A stretch of DNA of 64,000 nucleotides from Brachionus rotundiformis (GCA_016802295.1 JAESIW010000065.1:1054001-1118000); one strand, 5' to 3'; shown: positions 1-10,792, counted from the stretch's first letter. Program-made: numbers and translations. Notes: generated by a model from the sequence alone, not told the origin.

Positions 1-1165
1 AAAAGATTTAAAGTGACCAACATTCTTCTCAAATTTATTCCTCCAAGCTTAAAGGCTGTTGAAATACCGTGACTGATTTATTAGAAATTCAAGTCATTTA
101 GATATTAATCACCCAAAATGACTTTGTTCTCTATTGTAGATGAAAAATATTATCAATTCGGTAACCAAACATCAAAGAAAAACCTCTACAGCCTGATCCG
201 AGAATTATAAACTGTAGACCCTTAGTTATTTTATACTTGTTATAAATTTAAGAACTTGGATACAAAACAAACATTTCCTTAGTTGTATGCTTAAAATTTT
301 TTAATTAATTGTAAAACAAAGAAAATTTTAGTTTTGCAAAAATTACATTTTTAAGTTTTTCTTATTTCATATTTTTACTAATAATTAATAAATTAATTAA
401 TTAGTTTGAATTTAAAATTTATTTGAAAAAGACAAATAATTAGTTTTGTCATTATTATTTAAAACTAAATTGTGTTGAATTAAAAAGAATATAGTCAATG
501 CCAAATATATAAAATAAAAATTAGAGATTATAACTTAGTTCAATAATTTGCATTATTTTTATCGATTTATAAAAACACAAAGCAGTATTAATTTAAATGG
601 ACATTACTTAAGGAAAAATTAAAATTTTTAGCGAAATTGGTTATGTATAAAGTGTTATTTTTAATTAATTTTCGATTAAATAGATCAAATATTCTTTTTT
701 AAAAAACTCTAAATAAAATATAGTTCAATAATATGCTTAAATTTTAGATATTTCTTTATTAAGAATAAACAAAAAATTTAAAAAAAGTTTTAGAAAATGA
801 AACAACTCAAAGTATTGTGTCTTGTGATAAAAATATGAGCTATGAGATATATACACTCAAGATCAAAATAATAGGCCTCAAATCGCTTAGTTACTTGATG
901 ACATTTTCAGTCTAAGTAAGATAAAGCCTTAGAAAATATAAGATAAGAACAGATAGATAAAAAATTTACATTTATTCATCTTTATATTCAAAATTTTTAT
1001 CATCCAAAAATAGGTGAACATAGATAAAATTAAACGGTCGATCAATGAAAAATCAAGAGAAGATAATTAAAATAAATAGCTTTAAAAAATTAAGCAAATG
1101 AACAAAAAAGTTTTCATTATGTTTTTAAAAAAAAAAGATTCTTAGTTTATGATGATTATTGAAGT
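1..1165. other. AT-rich intergenic stretch, no gene seen
   Basis: I see no open frame or splice-linked coding segment here. The sequence is dominated by A/T runs. It lies downstream of the RAB5 stop codon and probably holds the RAB5 3' UTR at its right end. Confidence 0.5.
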
Positions 1166-1825
1166 CTATTTGCAAGCACATCCGGACGTTCCTGCTTGAT
1201 TTTGGTTGGCAGCTCCTACATTCACACCACTTCTGTTCTGATTTGTTCTAGACATCTGCTCACTTAGATCGGTTTTAGGTAGCTTTTTGGCAATTGATGT
1301 AAAAATGTCCATAACATTGGCAGCCGTCTTAGCCGAAGTCTCCATAAACAAAAGCGAATGCTCATCTGCATACTGCTTGGCTTCATCGTACGAAACAGCT
1401 CGTTTATTGGCTAAATCGAGCTTGTTTCCGGCCAAAGCGATAACAATGTTAGGACTAGCCTGGCGTTGGAGTTCTTTAACCCAAGTTTGGGCCTTTTGAA
1501 ATGTCTCTTTGTTAGATATGTCGTATACTACGATAGCTGCTTGAGCGCCTCGGTAGTACATGGGTGCTAGGGAATGGTAGCGTTCTTGGCCAGCCGTGTC
1601 CCAGATCTCGAATTTGACTGTGGTGTCGTCTATCTGAATGGTCTGTGTTAAAAAAGCCGCTCCTATGGTACTTTCTTGGAATTCATGAAACTGGCCCTTG
1701 ACAAAACGTAGCACTAAACTTGACTTGCCTACGGACGACTCGCCCAATAGGACAAGCTTAAACTGGCAAGTCTTACTAACAGTTCCGCCACCACCGCCAG
1801 AGCCTGATCTTGTTTGGGATGACAT
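1166..1825 (-). CDS. RAB5: Rab5 family small GTPase
   Basis: A 219-residue intronless Rab5. Rab5 switches between GDP and GTP on early endosomes and recruits tethering, PI3-kinase and fusion factors. All G motifs are visible: P-loop GESSVGKSS near residue 27, switch I FQESTIGAAF, switch II WDTAGQERYHSLAPMYYRGA, NKLD and ETSAK. The segment from CQFKLVLLGES to the ETSAK motif is nearly collinear with animal Rab5. A serine replaces the alanine usually found in the vertebrate GESAVGKS P-loop. The C-terminus is Gly/Asn/Gln-rich and ends GCACK, so the prenylation motif is C-x-C followed by Lys rather than the CCxx of vertebrate Rab5. The N-terminus has a short glycine run. Length fits the family (about 215 residues). 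The start is the only ATG that gives a full N-terminal extension. Confidence 0.97.
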   Translation of the reverse strand: MSSQTRSGSGGGGGTVSKTCQFKLVLLGESSVGKSSLVLRFVKGQFHEFQESTIGAAFLTQTIQIDDTTVKFEIWDTAGQERYHSLAPMYYRGAQAAIVVYDISNKETFQKAQTWVKELQRQASPNIVIALAGNKLDLANKRAVSYDEAKQYADEHSLLFMETSAKTAANVMDIFTSIAKKLPKTDLSEQMSRTNQNRSGVNVGAANQNQAGTSGCACK

Positions 1826-3351
1826 GTTAATAAATTATATAATCTATATGTGAGCAAAATTAAAGATATATGAGTAAAGTTTTTTTTCTTAGCTGGCGTT
1901 TAATGTTAAATTTGAGTGTCTCTTAAAAAATTATAAACATATTTCTTTCTTTTTTAGTCAAAAAATAGAAGAACGAAAATATGAAAAATAGCAAGGGGAT
2001 TCAATCTATGTACTGAGCTCGTATGCTTATTATAATTTTCAAACATTATTCAAATAATTAATTATGATAAATGATAAGCTTCAATTTCGTATGAGCCATT
2101 AGGCATTTTTGTGAATTTACTTTTGTATGAGGATTAATAATTTGTCCAAAAGATTTATTAAAATCATTAATTGTAGATTTAGAATGAGATTGTAATATAA
2201 GAAAAATTAACCTGAGCCAATCATTTGATCATTTCGAATATTATTTGTATAAGAATAAGATTTGAACATCGTTAGTCAGTGATACCCCAAAATTTGTCTT
2301 TAGAATTAACCAGAATTATTTAAGCTAATTATTACTCAGGCGATTGATTCATAAAATATATTTATCAAATTTTTATAGTCTTATTACAAGAGCAAAAAAT
2401 TTTTTACCATTTTTTTAAATATCAAAAATCTTATCTCATTCTGTAGATTTTGATATTTTATTAAAAATATTTTAAACTTAATTTCGATCTTTTTATGATA
2501 ATTCAAAAAAATAAAAATGAACTAGTCGAAAAAATAATTAATTTTTTGTAAATAACATTTTTTTTGATCGATTCATTTAAATATTTATAATTTAATAATT
2601 AAATAATTCTCTAAATCTTTGGCTCAATTCTTTGACAATAAAGATAAAATAGATAAAAGACAAATTTTTTTATAAATAATTTTTCGCTTATAATTACGCA
2701 ATAGAATTTATGCTTTTGATCATATGGATCTACTGTATTTATTTATCTTATACTAAATCATTAATTATATAGACGTTTTTATTAGTAAGATAGATGAACA
2801 TAATTCAAAATTTTTTACTGTAATATTAGCCATTTATTTAACTTGATTACAATAAAATAAACTACATTATAGTTTTTATTTTTTTTTGAAATTGAAAAAT
2901 ATTTAATTGATATTTTTTCCAAATATTATTATTAAAAAAGTTTAAAGCCAAGTCATGTGTAAATATTTAACAAAATCCAAAATCTAAAATCTTTAAAAAT
3001 AATTTTATGTAAAAGGTTGATTCATGTTTTAAAAATGATAATGGCTAAAAAATCATTAAAGCTTTTGACTTAAGAGATTGATTGCTAATTTAAATAAAAA
3101 AGGTTAATTTAATGTCAGCTTTAAAAAAATTGAAGAGTTAAGTTTTTATTTTAAGATTCGCATCAATTTAATTAATGCAAACTGTTTCTAAAAGCTTTAT
3201 TTTATGAAAATCTAAAAATTCTTAAACCAAATAGCTATAAATTTATTAATCAATATGACATATGGAATCAAATTTTAAATGAATCGATGATCACTAACCT
3301 GTATAAATAAAAGTATAATTAAAGAGGTTGATAGAAAAAATTTACCAAAAA
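1826..3351. other. AT-rich intergenic stretch, no gene seen
   Basis: About 1.5 kb between the divergent RAB5 gene and the small Gly/Cys-rich gene. Frames are short and full of stops. The left end must contain the RAB5 promoter, but I cannot define elements there. Confidence 0.45.
3302..3309 (+). promoter_or_regulatory. TATA-box-like element TATAAATA
   Basis: TATAAATA lies about 50 bases before the ATG at 3352 of the small Gly/Cys-rich gene. That spacing suits a core promoter with a very short 5' leader. In such AT-rich DNA this could also be chance. Confidence 0.35.
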
Positions 3352-3561
3352 ATGATGGGACTTTTGCCATTTCAAATGTATGGATTTAGCTATTCCATGC
3401 CAGTGGTACACTTTTTCGGACAAATGCATTCAAGCCCATATCCATGTGCGCAAGTAGGATACCCACAACGTTTTATGGGAGGTTATCCAATGGGCAGATG
3501 TGGTGGTTCAAGTCAATGTGGACCAAGAACATGTGGAGGAGGCTGCGGTCCTCGGAGATAA
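3352..3561 (+). CDS. Small Gly/Cys-rich protein, unknown function
   Basis: A 69-residue frame starting at two consecutive ATG codons. The frame is open a little further upstream but has no earlier ATG. The first half is rich in aromatic, Met and Pro residues. The C-terminal third is Gly/Cys/Arg-rich and ends in GGGCGPRR. The base composition is far more GC-rich than the flanks, and a TATA-like box sits 50 bases upstream. There is no clear signal peptide or known domain. Such Gly/Cys-rich tails occur in structural, antimicrobial and metal-binding small proteins, but nothing here decides between them. It is probably a real gene, given its composition against the AT-rich surroundings. Confidence 0.5.
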   Translation: MMGLLPFQMYGFSYSMPVVHFFGQMHSSPYPCAQVGYPQRFMGGYPMGRCGGSSQCGPRTCGGGCGPRR

Positions 3562-3889
3562 TTTTATTTTTAAATTAAATTCTATTGAAATTTAAAATAA
3601 AAAAATTAGAAATAAGTTTTTAAAATTCGGAGATAAAAAAGCTCCAAAAAAATTGAATTATTATATTTTGGTTTACATAATAAAAGCTTAAATAGTTTTT
3701 TTTGTTATTAAATATTCAATTCAAATAAATTTAAAAAAATAAAGGATTAGATAAATTTTGGATGGGGGGCTGATTTTCAATCGATTTGATTCTTGTTGGT
3801 TAGTTCTTGTATCAAATAAAGTCTTTTAGAGTCTATTTATTACAATTATATTTTATTTAAAATCGTTTATACTTTGAAATTGTTCAATA
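3562..3889. other. Intergenic spacer, no gene seen
   Basis: AT-rich spacer between the Gly/Cys-rich gene and the two-TM protein gene. I see no coding segment. It should hold the 3' UTR of the former and the promoter of the latter. Confidence 0.4.
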
Positions 3890-4960
3890 ATGATTTTTGT
3901 CATAGAAACTTTGATACTTAGGAAAAAAAATCGAATAAAATGGTTATTTAATAATATGACTCTCTTAATCATTGAAAATTTGTTACTTGATTTGAGACAC
4001 TTTTTGGACGATGGACTTTCATTCATTGAATTCTATGAGGCTAGTGAAAGAGACCCGAGCATGAAATTCGAAACAGGCAATCAGGAGATGTGTAAACTAA
4101 AACAGAGTTTGGAAAAATTCACCCACTTAACTAATGAACTCAAAAAGCAACTTGGTCATTCATTTATTCATGAATTTAACTTATCAATAGAATATTCTAA
4201 GAATTTTAAACGAAAAAGAAAATATTTCTTCAATACAATGTTTAAACGCTTGCAAGCCTTTGAATGCAATATGAGAGAAATTGATAGTAAAAATGATATT
4301 ATAAAAGTATATTTCAAAGCAATTCAAAAACTAATACAAAAAGTTTTTGATTTTATCAGCTATCTGGAGTCAAATCGATGGCATAGGTCTATAGCCATCG
4401 AAATTTTAGACCAAATATCATCTTTTTGTTCAAAATTGTCAAACATTTTGGCTAAATTGTTTAAATTTTTAGATTTAAGAAATCAATTGACTCAAAAAAA
4501 TAAAACAAAAAATTCAACCAAAATAAAAAAGAAGGAAAAAAAAAACCTTTATAAAAAATTTAGCAATTTTATTTCATCTAGTTCAACATTAAATCATTTT
4601 TTATCTGCCAAAAACATCAATTCATCCAAATTTAGAAATTTTTGTTTGACAATTATTTTTTTAGTGGCATGTTTAGCAATTCTAACCAATTTTCTTTCCA
4701 AAGGCTCAAATATTTACACTGTTGACTTAAACAGCGCCTATAAGCTTAGCAGTCAATATAATGATTTGATAAATAAGAAACTAAATTTGTTCGGTGATGT
4801 AAGTTTAACCAAGTTTTTTAATTTATTTGGGGACACAAAGATTGATACTAGTCTTAAAGCAAACAATATATGGGATCAAATTTTTTTGCATATGAAAGAA
4901 TTTTATGTAGTCTTCTTAAGTTTAACAGCTTTTCTATCTTTAGAGCTTTTTATAAAATAA
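3890..4960 (+). CDS. Unknown protein with two C-terminal membrane segments
   Basis: A 356-residue intronless frame that I do not recognise. Residues 1 to about 240 are largely helical and charged, with a Lys-rich stretch around residue 205-220. A hydrophobic segment (CLTIIFLVACLAILTNF) follows near residue 250 and a second (YVVFLSLTAFLSLELF) at the extreme C-terminus. The polar loop between them, about 65 residues, would face the other side of the membrane from both ends. An in-frame ATG at 3957 (MTLLIIENLLLDL) is an alternative start that would remove a basic N-terminal extension. No catalytic motif is visible. It may belong to a lineage-restricted family. Confidence 0.6.
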   Translation: MIFVIETLILRKKNRIKWLFNNMTLLIIENLLLDLRHFLDDGLSFIEFYEASERDPSMKFETGNQEMCKLKQSLEKFTHLTNELKKQLGHSFIHEFNLSIEYSKNFKRKRKYFFNTMFKRLQAFECNMREIDSKNDIIKVYFKAIQKLIQKVFDFISYLESNRWHRSIAIEILDQISSFCSKLSNILAKLFKFLDLRNQLTQKNKTKNSTKIKKKEKKNLYKKFSNFISSSSTLNHFLSAKNINSSKFRNFCLTIIFLVACLAILTNFLSKGSNIYTVDLNSAYKLSSQYNDLINKKLNLFGDVSLTKFFNLFGDTKIDTSLKANNIWDQIFLHMKEFYVVFLSLTAFLSLELFIK

Positions 4961-5109
4961 AGTGGTTACATGTTTATCTTTGGATATTGAAGCAATCATC
5001 AAATAATCGAATGTCACTTCTTTATTTATTTCTTTATTTCTCATGATCACATTACTTATTTTTTATATATAAATAAAAAAAAAATTAAGAATTATTTAAA
5101 TTTTTTAAA

Positions 5110-6987
5110 ATGGAAAAATCTATACTGATCTTTGTCTTGGTGGCTGCTTTTGTATCAGCCGTTTCTTGTCAATGCAAAGCCCAATATTCAACTAAGCGCA
5201 TGATTTGCTATTTTGCCAAGTAAAAGAATTTCCTTTTTTTTTATATCATTTTTACAATTTATATTTTTATTTAGCTGGGCTTCAAGTAGACCATCTCCTG
5301 CAAACATGGTCCCCGAAGATTTAGATCCATGTTTATGCACTCATGTACTTTATTCGTTTGTGCCAATGAGCAATAATGCTTTGAGCCCATCTGGTCAAGA
5401 TTTGGATTATTTTAGAAGAATGTCTGCATGGAAAGCTAAAAATCCTAACATAAAAATTTTAATGTCAGTCGGTGGATGGAACGAAGGAAGTACAAATTTT
5501 AATTCAATATCTTCAAATGATGCAAATCGTCAAACATTTTGTCAATCAGTTATCAAGTATTGTAGAGAATATAACCTTGATGGTATTGATATTGATTGGT
5601 AGATTTTTTTCTTAATATTATTTGTTTTTGGTAAAAATTGTTTAAATTATATATAAAGGGAATATCCTCAATCGTACCAAAAAGATAGTTATACAGCTTT
5701 TATAAAGGTATTATTTAGATTTTCTAATATTTACTTAATAAGAATTAAATAAGAAATGTCATGACATGTTTGTTGTTGAGTCTGGTAGCAGCAGTAAATC
5801 AAAACTTCTTTTATCAGCAGCAACAGCACCTGATTCTGGAAGAATGGCAGCTTATGATCTACCGAAATTGGCATCTTATTTTGATTTTGTAAATCCAATG
5901 ACATATGATGCTCATGGCTCGTGGGACGGAAACACTGCTCATCATTCTCCACTTCTTGGATCTGATGGAGCTGTGAGTAGAAAAATAAAATTTAATTATA
6001 AATTTAATAGATGGTTAAATTTTTTTAGGCAGCTGCCCTTGAAAGATATATAAATGCAGGCTTTCCTGCTAGCAAATTAAATATTGGTCTAGCAGCCTAT
6101 GGAAGAACACAATCAGTTAGTGGATCATACACAAGGGAATCAGGAATTTTGTCATATTACGAAATATGCCAATCTAAAACTAACTATGTTTATGATAATA
6201 ACGTAAAAGCACCAAGCGCTACAATCAATGGGCAAACATGTTATTATGAAGATACAGTTAGCGTTTCTGAGAAAGTAATAGAGAATTTAAAAATTTGTCT
6301 TTATCTAGAAATTTTTACAAGGTTTCATGGGCTTTGAGCCATGGCGTCGGAGGTGCATTCATATGGGACGCAAGTTTGGATGATTTTTCAGGCAATTTTT
6401 GTTCTGAAGGAAAATCTCCTTTAATTACAACAGCAATAAATAAATTAACTGCTTCAGATTCTGTTATACTAACAACTACTGAATCAACTACAATCAGTAC
6501 AAATTGTCAATACAATCCAGGTGAATTTTGCACAGGCTTGAATGGTATTTTCGAACATCCCAGAGATTGCTCAAAATATATTATGTGCGACGATTGCGGT
6601 GAAACTATTATCACATGTCCTCCTGGACAAATGTTTAATGCTGATATTTTATTCTGTGATATTGAAAGCAATGTAGATTGTTCAAATAGGTTGTCAACAA
6701 CTTCAACCACAACAGCTAGTTCAACAACATCAAAATTATCTATTTGTGATGGTACAGACAAAATAAAACCACATCCAAATGATTGCAATAAATTCGTTAT
6801 TTGTGATGGAGAAAATGAAATCATTGAGTCTTGTGGAGTAAATGAATACTTCAACCCAGATTTGATGTTTTGTGACTCAGCACAATTTGTTACTTGTGAA
6901 AATGGAGTTGTTCAACAGACTTCAACATCAACTACCACTACAACTACAACTACTACTACCACTACAACAACTACAACTACAACTACA

Positions 6988-7022
<35 letters not shown>

Positions 7023-7596
7023 CACTACAACAACTTTACCTTCACTAGAATTTTGTAAACAGGGATCAACTGATATCCTAAGCCATCCATCAGATTGTTC
7101 AAAATATGTAGAATGTAAAATGGATACAGAAGTAATACATAGCTGTGCTTCAGGTGAATACTTCAACCCAGATTTGATGTTTTGTGATTCAGCACAATTT
7201 GTTACTTGTGAAAATGGAGTTGTTCAACAGATAACTTCAACAGTTTCTCAAATTTCATATTGTAATTCTCAAACAGGAATAATTCCTCATCCAACTGATT
7301 GCTCAAAGTATATTGATTGTCAAGTTGATCAAGAAATTATTTCTCAGTGTCCATCTGGAAGTTTTTATAATCTTGAATATGAATCATGTGATCCATTTTA
7401 TATTTGTCCATCTAATTCTCTTATAGAATGTGAAATTCCTTCATTTAAAGCTCATGAAACTAACTGCACTTTATTTTATGAATGTGGAATCGATCAAAAG
7501 TATCATTTAAATCAATGTCAATTTGGCTTGAAATTTAATGCGCCTGAAAGTGTATGCGATTGGCCTCAAAATGTTGAATGTTCAAATAAAAAATGA
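5110..7596 (+). CDS. Secreted chitinase, GH18 with five chitin-binding type-2 domains
   Basis: Predicted exons: 5110-5219, 5275-5598, 5659-5707, 5754-5972, 6029-6274, 6322-7596. All phases agree and give 740 residues. The protein starts with a signal peptide (MEKSILIFVLVAAFVSAVSC). The GH18 catalytic domain follows (about 28-320) with CYFAKNWA-type start after splicing, SVGGWNEGS, the catalytic DGIDIDWE and NPMTYDAHGSW. The C-terminal half holds five peritrophin-A/CBM14 domains of six cysteines each, split by a run of 35 Thr codons (6931-7035), a likely O-glycosylated mucin-like linker. It should hydrolyse chitin outside the cell, in cuticle, lorica, egg shell or gut lining. The catalytic domain is somewhat shorter than that of vertebrate chitotriosidase but has the acid/base Glu. 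The codon of the catalytic Glu is the second of a 49-base exon. Confidence 0.93.
6843..7231 (+). repeat. Near-identical 77-bp direct repeat in two chitin-binding domains
   Basis: Bases 6843-6919 and 7155-7231 differ at a single position, a silent GAC/GAT change. They encode the C-terminal half of chitin-binding domains 2 and 3 plus the following linker. The rest of the two domains is diverged, so the identity reflects a recent duplication or gene conversion. Confidence 0.9.
6931..7035 (+). repeat. ACN trinucleotide repeat encoding about 35 threonines
   Basis: An uninterrupted tract of ACT/ACA/ACC codons between chitin-binding domains 2 and 3. Mixed codons on the left and a purer ACT run on the right suggest ongoing length change. 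The protein product is a probable mucin-type linker. Confidence 0.95.
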
Positions 7597-7858
7597 TCTT
7601 AAAATCTTAAAAATAAACAAAATTCTTTCAAATTTATTTTTCTATTTACAGAATGATCAATAATTATTAATTTATTTAAACCTCCTTCAAAAATAAAATC
7701 TTAAAATTACTTAAAACTAATTAAATGAACTAATTTTTATTTAAAAATGAGTTTTTCTATTCGGAATGAATCGAATAAATCCGATATTCTAAGACTAGTT
7801 TTGTTCATTTATATAATTCAAATTTTTTCAAAAACTTGTTTTGCTTATTACATATTTT

Positions 7859-9013
7859 ATGAACATTTTAATTATCAAAATCATTAATTTTTTTAAAATG
7901 AATTTGGATAAGTTATTCAACGAAGTTGAAAATAATCTAAGTCTTGTAGAAAGTAAATTAATCCAAGCAAAAGAAATTAAATTCAAATTCCAAAACTTAG
8001 AGAATGATTTACTTACTTTTTTTTCAAATGAGAAATTTTTTGTTACGTTGATTAATTGCTCACGGAATGATTTGATGTCAAAAGTAAAATTTAATCTCAA
8101 AGAGGATTTAGATCGCATCAAAAAAAATATGAATATTTTACCATTGGTCTTCAAAATTGATCATGAAGATAATTTTTCTATTCTAGAATGTTTGTATATA
8201 TACTTCAAAAATGATATTAGTATTCTAAAAAAATTTAAATATCTTAATTTCTTTAATTTCACAAGAGTAATCCAACCTCCAATTATGTACCAAAATAAAA
8301 ACCATCTAACATTTAACCCGATTTCAAGTTTTCGCTATTTTATTTTTAATTCTTCCTCTAACGAGTTGAATTTATTTATGTCGGATGGCTGTTTAATTAA
8401 GAGAATCAAAATTCCAGATGACCATTACTGTAAATTTCATGTATACGAGTCTAAAATTTTTTTGGTATCATGCAATTTAAATTTTGAAAATACTTTAATT
8501 AAAGTATTTGATTTAAATTTTAATCTTTTGAAACAAAAAGAAATTGAACCTGGATTTATCTATTTTTTTAATTTGAATTTTATAAATTTTTGTATGAATA
8601 ATCAACACGAACATCATATATACGACTCTGATTTGAACCAAATAATGACATTGTCTGATATTTACTGCAATCCATTCATTGATGTAGTCAATCAAAGAAT
8701 CGTATTTTTGGAAAATGGTCTTAATGACTTAAATTTGAAGATAATTAACTTGAGAGATAAAAAATTGATCGCAGAAATAAGAATTAATGCTTTATCAAGT
8801 TATTTTTTTATAATCGATGAAGAGTCAAATATATATATTCGTATGAACGATCCTAGCGATAATTTAATGTACATTTATTGCTATGATTTAAATGGAAAAT
8901 TTTTATTCAAAAAGTTTTTACCAAATTTAGAGCACTTTCATTCAATTAAACTTATTAATTCTAATCAAATGGCCTTGATCGATATTCAGAATAATTCTTT
9001 TGCTTTTTTTTAA
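7859..9013 (+). CDS. Unknown protein, coiled coil plus probable beta-propeller-like region
   Basis: A 384-residue frame from the ATG at 7859; an alternative ATG at 7898 (MNLDKLFNEVENNL) gives a cleaner soluble start. Residues to about 110 look like amphipathic helices able to form a coiled coil. The rest consists of repeated short beta-rich units with motifs such as YDLNGKFLFKKFLP and DLNFNLLKQKEIEP, each resembling a blade of an NHL or similar propeller. The layout resembles TRIM/NHL-like proteins without RING or B-box. This is a pattern judgement and not a domain hit. Lys, Asn, Phe and Ile are very frequent, matching the AT-rich genome. The gene is intronless. Confidence 0.55.
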   Translation: MNILIIKIINFFKMNLDKLFNEVENNLSLVESKLIQAKEIKFKFQNLENDLLTFFSNEKFFVTLINCSRNDLMSKVKFNLKEDLDRIKKNMNILPLVFKIDHEDNFSILECLYIYFKNDISILKKFKYLNFFNFTRVIQPPIMYQNKNHLTFNPISSFRYFIFNSSSNELNLFMSDGCLIKRIKIPDDHYCKFHVYESKIFLVSCNLNFENTLIKVFDLNFNLLKQKEIEPGFIYFFNLNFINFCMNNQHEHHIYDSDLNQIMTLSDIYCNPFIDVVNQRIVFLENGLNDLNLKIINLRDKKLIAEIRINALSSYFFIIDEESNIYIRMNDPSDNLMYIYCYDLNGKFLFKKFLPNLEHFHSIKLINSNQMALIDIQNNSFAFF

Positions 9014-9520
9014 AATGTTTTTATATTTTAAATAAAATTTATACAAATAATTTAGTTGACTTTTTAAGAATTAAATACAGAGAAAGTTTAAAAAAAAATC
9101 TTTTCATTTTTCTTCCATGTTTATGACTTAAAATCTGAAAAAAAAGTGTTCATTTTAAGCTAAAATCAAAGCTTTTGATTTAATTATAAATAATTTAAAA
9201 ATTGCTTTTTTTAAGAAATTTTTAGTTTTTTAATTATATTTCAAAGATGAAAATAAATAATATTTATAATTGTATTCTTATCATACTGAATTACTTGAAT
9301 AATTGAATTTATTATTTTTTCAATTTTTAGATTTTTCTTAATTAGATCTTAAATTTGATGAAAAAGTATAAGTAAATTAAATCAAAAAGTTTTCGGACAT
9401 AAGTCCAATATGATTTCGGAAAGAAATTTTCTTGAAAGATAAATATTATGCTTTTTTTTTTGAGTAGCCACGAGACCTAAAATCTGACTAAAAAAAATAA
9501 GTTATTTTTGGCACATTTAT
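9014..9520. other. Intergenic spacer, no gene seen
   Basis: AT-rich spacer between two converging genes (the 7859-9013 gene and DIMT1). It would hold both 3' UTRs. I see no further coding segment. Confidence 0.45.
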
Positions 9521-10670
9521 TTATGTAAAATGTATTCCTTCCGAATTAAAATCATGGAGTAATTGAAGAAAATCATCTATATCCATTGTTCTGGCCCGTT
9601 TATCATGAAAATTATTTTTATTTAAGATTTCTTCAACTTTGGCTTTCATATCAAATGAATCTGGAATCGGCTTGTTATTAAGCGAACAATGAATTTTATA
9701 ATTTTTTTCTAATAAACCTAAAATATTTGAACTCCTTGATAAAAAGATAAGTGTCTTTAATCTATGAGAATTCGAGAATTACTTGAATTCTGATCCTAGG
9801 GTCTTATTTTTACGATTGAATGCGATTCTGGTCAACCCGTCCCATTCCTTACGTAAAATTACAATGATTAAGAACATGTTTTTATTAAATTACTTGATAA
9901 TTAATTGGTGGAGGAGGATTCTTTGGTTCAATACGAACCACACTAGACTCAACTTTTGGCGGAGGTCGAAAATTGTTTTTTCCTACTTTCATCAAATGGT
10001 CTACTCTTGCTAAAAGCTGTGTATTCAGTGATAAGCGGCAATAAAGTTTTTCGCCAGGTTTCGCTGTTAAACGAAGGGCAAATTCTCGTTGGAACATTAA
10101 AATTGCACATTTAAAGAATGGTCTATGCATTAACAGTTTGAAAACAAAGGGAGAACTTATCTATAATATTAAATCTATAAACAAATTTATAAATTTTTTA
10201 TTTAAATTTTACTTGGTAAGGCATATTTGCCACGCATACATCAAAAAATGGAAGGTCATTTTTTAATACATCCCCGACTCTAATTTCGAGTTTATTTTGT
10301 AAATGAGTTCCTTGTACTCTTTTCTGTAATTCAGCAACCATGCGAGGATCAACTTCACAAGCTACCACTTTCTTTACTTTTTCAAGCAGTTTGATTGTCA
10401 TGTTACCAGTACCTGGACCAATCTCCAAAACAGTATCTGTAGGCTGTAAAGCAGCCTATTTTAATTTTAGAAGTAATGTTTTAGAAATTTGATAAATTTG
10501 TTATAAAAATCTAAACCTACTTTTTCGATCATACTGACTATTATCAGTGGATTTTTCAGTATATGTTGACCAAAATCTTTATTAAAACGAAGACCTTGCT
10601 GGGCACCGGGAGTGCTTGAAGAAGTCTTCTTATGGTTTCGAAATTTTTTTTCTGATTTTACCTTTGGCAT
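9521..10670 (-). CDS. DIMT1: 18S rRNA adenine dimethyltransferase DIMT1/Dim1
   Basis: Five exons, read on the minus strand: 10670-10521, 10455-10213, 10160-9894, 9847-9783, 9734-9521. They join in phase to 312 residues, matching the human length of 313. DIMT1 dimethylates two adjacent adenines near the 3' end of 18S rRNA and takes part in small-subunit assembly. Visible landmarks are DFGQHILKNP, the SAM-binding VLEIGPGTGNMTIKLLEK, the acidic CEVDPRM loop, the NMPYQ catalytic motif and VGKNNFRPPPKVESSVVRIEP. The C-terminus is RARTMDIDDFLQLLHDFN. What looks like an in-frame stop after GSEFK is the donor of a 48-base intron. MECR lies 122 bases upstream on the same strand. Confidence 0.96.
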
Positions 10671-10679
10671 TTTTTATAT

Positions 10680-10681
10680 CT
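10680..10681 (-). promoter_or_regulatory. Splice-acceptor-like AG just before the DIMT1 start
   Basis: On the minus strand a T-rich tract ends in TTTTTTAG nine bases before the DIMT1 ATG. It could be the 3' end of a 5'-UTR intron or a spliced-leader trans-splice acceptor. Confidence 0.35.
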
Positions 10682-10792
10682 AAAAAATAAAATATTATAA
10701 ATTCAATTGTAAATTTATTTTCAACTAACTACAGCTGATTATATCAAATGAAATGAAAAATAGCTCTAATTTAATTTTGGAAAATTTATTTA

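Noticed and set aside
1287..1499. Plus-strand frame inside RAB5
   Set aside because: Antisense shadow of a highly conserved gene.
6912..7166. Minus-strand frame with a long valine run
   Set aside because: It is the complement of the Thr-codon repeat of the chitinase and has no independent support.
9735..9782. In-frame stop in DIMT1
   Set aside because: It lies in a 48-base intron; the spliced protein matches DIMT1 in length and sequence.
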